Below the pieces are notes generated by a model, which made no database searches, had not been told where the DNA came from, and saw only the letters and a list, made by a program, of their open reading frames with translations. Shown here one piece after another: positions 33,976-42,659 of a stretch of DNA of 64,000 bases. Origin of the DNA: Ovis canadensis (Eukaryota; Chordata; Mammalia; Artiodactyla; Bovidae). The number at the start of each line of letters is the position of its first letter. Positions within the stretch are counted from its first letter, which is position 1. The translations under genes and the position numbers were made by a program. The DNA is taken from the NCBI RefSeq assembly GCF_042477335.2, contig NC_091263.1, positions 74,574,501-74,638,500 of the forward strand, written 5' to 3'.

Positions 33976-35814
33976 CAGGACCAAGACAACTCGTCTGGAC
34001 CATCTTATGGATGACCATGTTACTCTGCTCCGAAGCTGCCAGCGTGAACCCGCACCAACCTGTCAGAATCACCTAAAACTGCAAAATGGACTAACACGTG
34101 AGATGCTTAACTCCACCACTGCAATACATCCACCAAATACTTGGTGGCCAGACTTATACTTTGGCCTTAAGCCGGTGGTAAATGTACCCTGGAAGAGGGG
34201 CAAGCTCCGGAATCATGCATTCTGGGCATGTCCAGGTGCACCCAGGCATAACTGGAAGATCCGTGGAGGGATACAGGACTCTTATTGTAAATCTTGGGAC
34301 TGCGTAGCTTCCAATGATGGGTCGGAGACTCCAAGGTATAGACGGTGGGATGTAGGAAATTGGGACTTGCTTAACTTCTCATTTGTAGGACCCGTACCTC
34401 CGTACTCCAATTGGGAAAAGGATCATAACTTTGCCCAGGTAAAGATAAGGTTTAACATTGACAAAGCAAAAAAAGGGAAGGCCTGGGTCAATGGGATATC
34501 ATGGGGACTTCAGACCAGAAATGACCTGACTACTTATAATGGGATCATTGTTGTGAGTCAAGTTTTAGAACTGGTACAAATATATAGTATCGGTCCAAAC
34601 CCCGCTGAACAGGTCCATGCAACTCTCTACCCGACAACCTCACTACCTACATCCCAGGGACCAACAAAAGACCCAGAGGTGGGCCCCGTTGCTAAACTCG
34701 GACAAACAGATCCACTATGGAAATTAGTAAAGGCAGCTTATGCTACCTTAAATCAAACCCATCCTGAGGCAACTAAATCCTGTTGGTTATGTTACAACTT
34801 AATTCCCCCTTATTACGAGGCAGTAGGCCTCAACGCCTCTTACGACCTGGCCAACAGCACCGATCCTCCTCAGTGTCGATGGGGAAAACAAAAAGTAGGC
34901 CTTACAATGAGAGAGGTATGGGGAAAAGGGTTATGTATGGGCAAGGTGTTATCAGGGAGGTCTCCACTGTGTGCGCAGGTCATTGAGCCTACGGACTTGC
35001 CCGTAGCCAGGTGGCTAATACCACAGATGGGAGGATGGTGGGTCTGTTCACACACGGGGCTGACTCCATGCTTACACAGCTCAATCTTTGACCACAAAGA
35101 GGAATTCTGTGTTATGGTAGCAGTCGTGCCAAAGATTCTGTACCGACCAGAGGAAACAATATATGATTGCTGGGCCCAAAAATTGACCCTAAATCCTCAA
35201 GAAAGAGCTTACAAAGTCAAGAGGGAACCTCTTACTGCCATAACCATAGCAACTATGTTCGGTCTTGGAATAGCCGGGGCCGGAACAGGAATAACAGCTT
35301 TGTCCCTGCAAAGCCAAGGATTTAACTCCCTGAGAGCAGCCATAGATGAGGACATCACCCGTATAGAGCCATCTATTAGTTATTTAGAATCGTCTTTAAC
35401 TTCCCTATCTGAAGTAGTTCTGCAAAACAGAAGTGGATTAGATCTGCTCTTTCTGCAACAGGGGGGACTCTGTGCTGCCCTAGGAGAAGAGTGTTGTTTT
35501 TATGCTGATCACACAGGAATAGTTAGAGAATCTATGGCCAAAGTGAGAGAGGGACTAGCCCAACGTAAACGAGAACATGAGGCTCAACAAGGATGGTTTG
35601 AGTCTTGGTTTCAACAATCCCCTTGGTTGACCACCCTAATCTCCACCTTGCTGGGACCCCTGCTAGTACTTTTACTAATGCTTACCTTTGGCCCACGTAC
35701 TATCAATAGACTTGTAGCCTTTGTAAAGGACGCATAAATACAGCACAGCTGTTGGTGCTTCGACAACAATATCAAACTGTGTCTCAGGACCGAGAGGAAG
35801 ATTCCTCTATATGA
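33918..35814 (+). pseudogene. env: Env glycoprotein gene of the provirus, frame-broken near both ends
   Basis: The natural start is the ATG at 33,918, overlapping pol by 58 bp as usual. It encodes a leader with a hydrophobic signal core (LVWTILWMTMLLC, about residues 25-37) and the first residues of mature SU, then runs into a TAA at 34,074. The rest of Env continues one frame away (long open frame 34,007-35,737, 576 codons from an internal ATG). In that numbering: CWLC at 259-262 in SU, a basic KVKR cleavage site at 403-406, a hydrophobic fusion-peptide-like stretch after it, a heptad/coiled segment around 440-480, CX6CC with cysteines at 489, 496 and 497, and a membrane anchor at about 540-561. 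The frame ends at 35,735 shortly after the anchor, while a neighbouring frame (35,731-35,814) continues with a cytoplasmic-tail-like sequence. SU/TM processing and SU-TM disulfide features are present. As written, the long product lacks a signal peptide. Confidence 0.92.
34007..35737 (+). other. Long internal open frame of env (SU body, TM, anchor)
   Basis: 576 codons are open without a stop. The first roughly 22 codons, up to the frame change, are out-of-frame reading of the signal-peptide region and are not Env sequence; true SU sequence starts near residue 22-24. Several N-glycosylation sequons are visible (for example NST near residue 35, NFS near 123, NQT near 250, NAS near 276). A protein started at this ATG would not be targeted to the secretory pathway by its own N-terminus. 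Confidence 0.85.
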
Positions 35815-35817
35815 TCT

Positions 35818-35832
35818 AAGGACAGGGGGGAA
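35818..35832 (+). promoter_or_regulatory. Polypurine tract of the provirus
   Basis: AAGGACAGGGGGGAA lies directly before the TGTTAGGG start of the 3' LTR. It is the plus-strand primer position. One C interrupts the purines upstream of the six G. Confidence 0.88.
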
Positions 35833-36128
35833 TGTTAGGGACCAAACGACGGGCTCTAGGACCTGAGTCATATTTACCAGAAAGAGACAGGACATGCGCT
35901 CATCCTGCCTGGCCAATCATGTAACGCCAGCTACTCCTGTAACTGAGACAAAGAACTGCCTGTATATAAGCCGCCAGACTCCTTTGTTCGGGGCTCTTGT
36001 TGGATTCCCTTGTGTGAGATGAGACTTGAGCCCTAGCGCACTAGAAATAAACTCCCTTCTTGCCTTTGCATTACTGTGGTGGACTTGCTCTCTCGGTCAG
36101 TTCAGAGATACGGGCTCGGTGCATAACA
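35833..36128 (+). repeat. 3' LTR of the provirus
   Basis: 296 bp, from TGTTAGGG to GCATAACA, with CCAAT, TATATAAG and AATAAA in the same order as in the 5' copy. It contains AGGACCT after GGGCTCT that the 5' LTR lacks. About 19 substitutions separate the two LTRs by hand alignment. Confidence 0.96.
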
Positions 36129-36133
36129 GGCAG
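36129..36133. repeat. 5-bp target-site duplication of the provirus, right copy
   Basis: GGCAG, identical to 28,011-28,015. Confidence 0.85.
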
Positions 36134-37074
36134 GAGGGGTGGTGAAGACGTGGCCGGCCCAGCTGCAGAGTCGTGAGAAACGGGGGAGAGGAGCAGGCCA
36201 GAGGGTGTAGCAAGGGTTGGTCTACCGGAATGTCCAGGGAAGCCGCGGTGCGGGCAGGGAGTCCAGAGGACCCGGGCGGGAAGTCGGCCACCACAGGTGA
36301 GGACCGCGGGCAGCGCTGTCCGCAGGCTGGGGGGAGGGTCCTCTCTGGAGGCGGTGCTTCACGGAACTGACGTGCATCCCTGGAGAACGTCTGAGAGGTC
36401 TAGGGGCTGTTCTGATGGGCACGGTGTGGGGAGAGGGCAGTTGGCTTCAGTCGGGGGTGGGGCCCGCTGCAGCTAAGGGGCTGGAACCCTGGGCGCCCCA
36501 CCACCCCCGACAGGAAGCTGCCCCAATTCACTGGCCTCAGGAGCCCAGGGCTCGCAGAGGTGGAAATCGGCTGACAGGTACTGAAGCCTGGAAGCGAGCT
36601 TTTTCTGCCCAGAAACACAGGGTGTGTTTGCATGGCTGAAAGTGCGCTGAACACAGTGGGTGTGCCCTCCGTCTACCACTTCCTGTATTTCTAAAGGAAA
36701 CGGCTCCAACTTTACCCTCGAATCCTAACTTCTTCACGACTGTGTGACGTCTGCTGACGTCACGCGTGCTGGGACGTCACCCAGCTGGCCACGACGTGAT
36801 GACGTATATCCTCTCCTGCGTGTCCAAGGGTATGGAGCCCTGAGAGATACGGCTTGAAGTGATAATCAGTGATTTTTAAAAAAATTTTGAAATTACAGAC
36901 TCCCAGGAAGTTGCAGAGAAGGAGCAGAGAGGCCAGGGAGGCGGGAGGCGGGACTTTGGACACGGCTTCCGGAGGCCTGTGGCTGCGGCCTGCTGGCTGC
37001 GGCCTGCTGGCTGCCGGGTTCCCCTCTCAGCGGGACGGGGCTGAGGGAGCGGCGGGGGAGGCTGCCCCCTAGCG
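36134..37074. other. Stretch without recognised feature
   Basis: GC-rich flank of the provirus, with a run of TGACGTC/GACGTC-like words at about 36,745-36,805 (several CRE-like half-sites close together). No gene is recognised. Confidence 0.4.
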
Positions 37075-37470
37075 AAGCGAGAACCGCCCCGCCCCCGCCC
37101 CCGCCACGCCACGCCCCCGCCACGCCCCCGCCCCCGCCACGCCCCCGCCCCCGCCACGCCCCCACCACGCCACGCCCCACCACGCCACGCCCCGCCACGC
37201 CCCCGCCATGCCCCCGCCACGCCCCGCCACGCCCCCGCCCCTGCCACGCCCCCGCCCCTGCCACGCCCCCGCCCCCGCCACGCCCCTGCCCCGCCACGCC
37301 CCTGCCCCCGCCACGCCCCACCACGCCACGCCCCCACCACGCCACGCCCCCACCACGCCACGCCCCCACCACGCCCCGCCACGCCCAGCCCCGCCATGCC
37401 TCCGCCATGCCCCCGCCACGCCCCGCCATGCCCCCGCCCCTGCCACGCCCCTGCCACGCCCCCTGCCACA
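37075..37470 (+). repeat. C-rich minisatellite (CCACGCCCC-type units)
   Basis: Irregular tandem units built from CCACGCC, CCCGCC and CCTGCC, about 11-18 bp each, fill nearly 400 bp. The minus strand is correspondingly G-rich, with closely spaced runs of four to five G, so it is prone to G-quadruplexes. Overlapping Gly/Arg/Ala-rich open frames on the minus strand are repeat translation, not genes. Confidence 0.92.
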
Positions 37471-38544
37471 GGCCGCTGCGGAGCGATGGGCCGGGTGCTC
37501 TCCATCCAGGCTGCTGTTTTCCTGGGCTGCCCCCTCTGGGGCCTCTGCCTGGAGACGGCGGCGTTTCCTACAGCTTCCTGGGTGGTTTGCCCACCCCGTC
37601 CGCATCTCTGGGGGCTGGCCTCTCTCAGAGCGGGTCTGCGGTCCGTGAGGGAGCCCACCGCCATGCGGTTCTCAGACCAGGGCCTCACCCACGTGCCTCC
37701 TCCTCCTCAGAGCCGTCCTGTCTGTCTGTCCGCGTGTCTGTGTAGCTCCCAGGCTGGTCCCGTGTCCCGCTCCAGCAGGACCGCTGGGCGCGTCCTGAGG
37801 GGGACCGGGGGTGGTAAGCGGAGTGGCCGGCATCTTTCCTGCTCACAGTCTGGTTGGAAACACACCGTTTTCCCCGTCCTTCTCATCTCAAGGTGTCTGA
37901 ACTACCCTCTCAGGACCAGCTCTCCACTTGGGAAGATCAAACGACGACACGCGTTGGCAGCCCCGTTTCTGTGGTCATCCGGATGTCCTTCTCGTCGCTT
38001 CCCCAGAGTCACATTCCTCTGTGCCCCACTTTCCCGACCTGGACGCTGAGCTTTTTTCCTCCCAACACCCCTGGTTTCTGATCAGTGTCTCACCCTCGGG
38101 GCACCCTTTTGCCGTATCCTGTAACTTTGTATGTAGAGCGGTTTCCTTTAATTCTAAGAATTTCAAGATTTGCGTTAATTCAAAGGATAATTTGAGGAGT
38201 ATGTAATTTCATTCCCAGGAGTGGAAAGCTAACCCTTTATTTCAGAGATGCAAATATACCGCGAGGTTCAGAGGTTTCTTTCTACTGAGGATGATAAGTC
38301 TCATCACGTGAGTAGAGGGCAGGGGCTTCCTTCTGTTCTTTCTGGTGATTTTCAATCTTTTAAGTTTTAATTCTGGAGAACTGTGGTCACCGTTTCTTCA
38401 AATATTCCTTCTCCATCAGTTGTGTTCCTTCTGAGCCCTGAGAGGCAGCCTGAGCCCAGCCTTTGCCCCATGCTTCCTGTACTTACAGCTTACCTGCTGC
38501 CTCCCCCGGGGCCCTGCCCCTCCTGCTCAATATCGCTCCTTTTT
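37471..38544. other. Stretch without recognised feature
   Basis: GC-rich at first and then mixed. One GC-favoured frame (37,396-38,049) begins inside the minisatellite and shows no domain. No known repeat is recognised. Confidence 0.4.
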
Positions 38545-39277
38545 AGTTCAGTTCAGTAGCTGAGTTGTGTCTGATTCTTTGTGACCCCAATGGACTGCAG
38601 CACGCCAGGTTTCCCTGTCCATCACCAACTCTGGGAACTTGCTCAAACTCATGTCCATTGAATCAGTGATGCCATCCAACCATCGCATCCTCTGTCGCCC
38701 TCTTCTCCTCCCGCCTTCAATCTTTCCCAGCATCAGGGTCTTTCCCAATGAATCAGTTCTTCGCATCAGGGGGCCAAAGGATTGGAGTTTCAGCTTCAGC
38801 ATCAGTTCTTCCAGTGAATATTCAGGACTGATTTCCTTTAGGACAGACTGGTTTGATCTCTTTGCAGTCCAAGGGACTCAAGAGTCTTCTCCAACACCAC
38901 AGCTCAAAAGCATCAATTTATTGGCGCTCAGCTTTTTTTTTATAGTCCAACTCTCACACTGATACATGACTACTGGAAAAACCATAACTTTGACTAGATG
39001 GACCTTTGTTAGCAAAGTAATGTCTCTGATTTTTAATATGTTGTCTAGGTTTGTCATAGCTTTTCTTGCAAGGAGCAAGTATCTTTTAATTTCATGGCTG
39101 CAATCATCATCTGCAGTGATTTTGGAGCCCTGCAAAACAAAGTCTGTCACTGTTTCCATTGTTTCCCCATCTATTTGCTATGAAGTGATGGGACCGGATG
39201 CCATGATCTTAGTTTTTTGAATGTTGACTTTTAAGCCAACTTTTTCAGTCTCCTCTTTCACTTTCATCAAGAGACTC
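38545..39277 (-). mobile_element. BovB LINE 3' third
   Basis: Antisense BovB from the 3' tail (AGTTCAGTTCAGTAGCTGAG) to the codons just 3' of the YADD motif (TTTCACTTTCATCAAGAG). Frames are broken but long BovB stretches are readable (38,548-38,802 and 38,878-39,159 on the minus strand). It is 5'-truncated, with no catalytic core. Confidence 0.92.
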
Positions 39278-40172
39278 AGAATGGCCAGACAGAATGGCTA
39301 TCATCAAGAAACCCACAAATAATAATTTTTGGAGAGGGTGTGGAGAAAAACAGACCCTCTTGCACTGTTGGTGGGAATGTAAATTGGTACAGACAGTATG
39401 GAAGACAGTATGGAGAGACCTTCAAAAACTAGGAAAGAAACTACCATAAGGCCCAGCAAGCCTACTAGTAGGCTTATACCCTGTTGTTGTTCAGTCACCA
39501 AGTTGTGTCCAAGTCTTTGTGACCCCATGGACTGCAGCATGACAGGCCTCCCTGAGGAAAACCAAAATTGAAAAAGACACATGTCCCTGATGTTCTTTGC
39601 AGCACTATTTACAACAGCCACGACGTGGAAGCAACCTAGATGTGCAATGACGGATGGATGGATTAAAAAAGCTGTGGTGTATATACAAAGGAACATTACT
39701 CAGCCATAAAAAGGAACGCATCTGAGTCAGTTCTAACGAGGTGGATGAACCTAGAGACCTTTATACAGAGCGAGGTAAGTCAGAAAGAGAGAAACAAATA
39801 TCATATATTAACGCATAATATGGAATCTAGAGCTGGTATGGATGAACATTTGCAGGGCAGCAGTGGAGACAGAGAAAGAACAACCTTATGGACATGGTTG
39901 GGGGGAAGGAAGGAGAGGCTGGGACAGATGGAGAGCATACAACGAAAGCTTACACTACCGTATGTAAAATCAGACAGTTGGTGGGAATTTGCCATATGAC
40001 TCAGGAAACTCAACTCAGAGCTCTGTGACAACCCAGAGGGGTGGGAGGGAGGTTCAGGAGGGAGGGGACATATGTATACCATGGCTGATTCAGGCTGATG
40101 TATGGCAGAAAGCAACACAATGTTGGAAAGCAATTATCCTTCAACGAAAAATAATTTTTTTTAAAAAAGTAA
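39278..40172 (+). mobile_element. L1-BT 3' end, interrupted by a Bov fragment
   Basis: Sense L1: GACAGAATGGCTATCATCAAG, GGTGTGGAGAAAAACAGACCC, TTGCACTGTTGGTGGGAATG, ACAAAGGAACATTACTCAGCC, and a 3' UTR ending in an A-rich tail (AAAAATAATTTTTTTTAAAAAAG) at about 40,172. It is fairly well preserved and 5'-truncated. A 70-bp antisense BovB/Bov SINE fragment splits it at 39,484-39,553. Confidence 0.9.
39484..39553 (-). mobile_element. Short BovB/Bov SINE 3' fragment in L1
   Basis: TTGTTGTTCAGTCACCAAGTTGTGTCC through GACTGCAGCATGACAGG is the antisense of a Bov 3' terminus. It lies inside the L1 and is therefore younger. Confidence 0.85.
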
Positions 40173-41403
40173 ATACACTGGAAACACTCCCCTTAAATCC
40201 AAGATAAACGCTCTTCTGCCAACGACTCAGTCCTGCATTGATTGAGAAGACGTCCCCTTTCAGACCAACAGGTAGGGCGGGGATGATAACCGACCAGAGC
40301 CCTGGGTGAGTATGGTGACCGAGGGTTTGAAGCCTGGTTCCAGCACTTCCTGGCATGTAGTGAGCGGGTCCTGACACTTCTGGGCCTCGGTTTCCCGCCT
40401 GACTTCCTGACCCCCGTAAAGCTCTGCAGAGGGTGCTGATCCAAGTCAGCTGTGTCCCTCAGGTTTCTCCAGCTCCTGCCCTGGCCGACACCGAGTGCCT
40501 CGGGGCACAGTCACACCACTGGGAGCATCGGCCGCCCAGCAGAAGCACTCACACTGCCCACCCTGTAGTGGCCTGTGGCCTGAGTTGGTCAAGGCCTCGA
40601 CAGGCGCATGAAGAGCTGGACACACAGGTGTCAGGGTCCCGGCCCCAAGCCTCTGGTGATCCAGCCGACCCGTGGGCCTATCTGCTCACTGAGTGACCCC
40701 ATGAGCCACGCTGTCCACGCTGGAGATGAGCGATGAGCCAGTGTGCGAGGGGGCACGCCTCCAGAGGCTGCTGGGGCAGCCGGACCCAGGCCCCCAGCGC
40801 CCCCATCGCAGGGAACGGTGACCAGCAGGCAGTCAAGGTGGGGCTCTGAAGCTCCCTCCTCACCTTCCCAAGGTGCCTCAGCCTGCAAGGACCCCATCCA
40901 GGCCCTCAGCCTGTCCTATAGGACACAAGCCCTGGAGGTCCTGTAACCTGGGGTCTGAGGGGCCTAGTTCTGGGCACTGGTCACTCGGGAGGCGCTGAGA
41001 AGCTGTGGGACAATGAGCCACCAGCAGGAAGTCTCAGCGCTGTGATGGGAGGAGGGGATGTTCCGGCCTGAGATTCAGGACATCAGAGGGGACCCGGCCT
41101 CGGCAGGGCAGCCCAGGGGAGCAGGGGTGGCAGGGGGCAGAGAGGGAGTCAGGCCGCTTCTCCCACCTCCCCAGCCTCCAGTCTCCCCAGCATGGCCCAT
41201 TGCTGACCCTGCGGGGAGGAGGTGAGCCAGGAGACGCGGTCTCTGGGGCAGCCCAGAGCAGGGAAGGACACGGGACCTCGGCTTGTCCCCACTCTGAATC
41301 TCACAGCAGGGCAGGGCTGGCTCAGGCAGGCATCGGTCCCAGTGAGTGGAAGTGACCGACAAGGGGGGTCATGTTTGGGGGTTGCTCTAGTGAGGGCTGT
41401 ACT
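40173..41403. other. GC-rich stretch, nothing recognised
   Basis: Unique-looking. Short overlapping frames have no recognisable product. Confidence 0.4.
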
Positions 41404-41610
41404 TCTAGGTGGGCTCAGTGATAAAGAATCTGCTGGCCAATGCAAGAGACGTGGGTTCGATCCCTGGGTTGGGAAGATCCCCTGGAAGATCATGGAGGTC
41501 ATGGAATCCCACTCCAGTGTTCTTTCCGGGAGAATCTCATGGACAGAGGGGCCTGGCGGGCTACAGTCCATAGGGTTGCGAAGAGTTGGACACGACTGAG
41601 CAACTAACCA
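41404..41610 (+). mobile_element. Bov-tA SINE
   Basis: Sense Bov-tA: TCTAGGTGGGCTCAGTGATAAAG, box B-like GGGTTCGATCCC, GAAGATCCCCTGGAAG, and the end CGACTGAGCAACTAACC. Confidence 0.92.
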
Positions 41611-42659
41611 ACAAGAAACAAAGACTAACGAGGGCCAGCCAGCCTCGGGGTCCCGCAGGAGACAGAGCAGGAAGGGGAACCCACGTCAGAAGCCGGAGCG
41701 GAGGGACACGGGGGCTCCCAGGGCTGCAGTTCGGCTCCATTTCCAAGCTCTGTGCACCAGATGGAGCGTGAACTGTGCATGAGGAGCCGGCGCGGGGGGA
41801 TGGCAGAAGTGCGTTCCTATGTCCAGCATCCGAGGTGCAGCCTCCACCGGCCCAGGCTCTGCAACACTAGGGTCGCAAACAACAGTGTTCTCGGGACACC
41901 AGAGAGCGAGCCAGGCGCAGGGTGGACGGCCCGAATGCCCATCCTGACGTCTCTCTCACTCACGAAGCCAGGCTGGCGGGCAGTCGGGGGCCGTGAGACA
42001 TGCAGAGACAGTGACGTCAGCCAGTTTCATCACGTTGTTCTACCTCATTACATCTAGTTTATATTCAGTGTATGGCGAGAGGCACCAAATTCTCAAGTAC
42101 TTTAGTGATTATACTTAATATGTGACACTTCCTTAAAAAATACACTAGTTGAAGTAACAAGAGCGAATTTAAAATAACACACTGCATACAGGAACGCGGA
42201 AAGCCTTCAAAGTTGGCATAAGAATGGCCAGAGGTCAGGACTGAGTGTCTGAATGTCCACCCAGACATCACTGCACGGGGTGGGCTAAGCCATGGACGCT
42301 GGCCCCTGACCAGGCAGGAGGACCTCTCCACCATGCAGAACAGATATAGCAGATGCAGCAGCTGCCCAGTCATCGAGACACCGCTAAAGAGGAATTCTGA
42401 GACACGCGTATCACTTCCGGTTCATCACGGAGACCGAGAGCTCCAGTGGAAGTTAGAAAGGCAGCCGCAGAAGAAAGCCAAGGGCACAAAATGAAAGAAA
42501 AAAATACAAAGACAAAATCCCCAAACATAGACTAATGAAGAGATTGTAAAAGGTGAAAAACCAACGCAGTGTTTGCTTTTTAAAAAATACACGACACACT
42601 GGGAAGACTGAGAAAGATGAGAGGAGACACGTGTAAGCAAAGCACAGAACCGCAAAGGC
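41611..42659. other. Stretch without recognised feature
   Basis: Mixed composition. Nothing gene-like beyond short accidental frames. Confidence 0.4.

Larger units (their letters stand above)
28016..36128 (+). mobile_element. Complete endogenous gammaretrovirus-like provirus (class I ERV)
   Basis: An 8,113-bp provirus has the order LTR, proline-tRNA primer site, leader with splice donor, gag, UAG, protease, RT/RNase H/integrase, env, polypurine tract, LTR. A 5-bp target duplication GGCAG flanks it. Gamma-type identity rests on the proline primer site, Gag beginning MGQ with a single CCHC knuckle and PPPY, the UAG rather than a frameshift site between gag and pol, env overlapping the end of pol in another frame, and Env with CWLC and CX6CC. 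Lesions are limited to frame changes in protease (about 30,368-30,381 and 30,540-30,549) and near the two ends of env (about 34,068-34,076 and 35,722-35,734). It belongs to the broad group that includes murine leukaemia-like and porcine-type gammaretroviruses. The bovine family cannot be assigned without a search. Confidence 0.96.

Noticed and set aside
28016-36128. Provirus as a product of recombination between two ERVs
   Set aside because: The 5-bp flanks match (GGCAG on both sides), so one integration is simpler. LTR differences are better explained by time or conversion.
36893-37688. Gly/Arg/Trp-rich minus-strand frames of 178-270 codons
   Set aside because: They are translations of the C-rich minisatellite in three phases at once.
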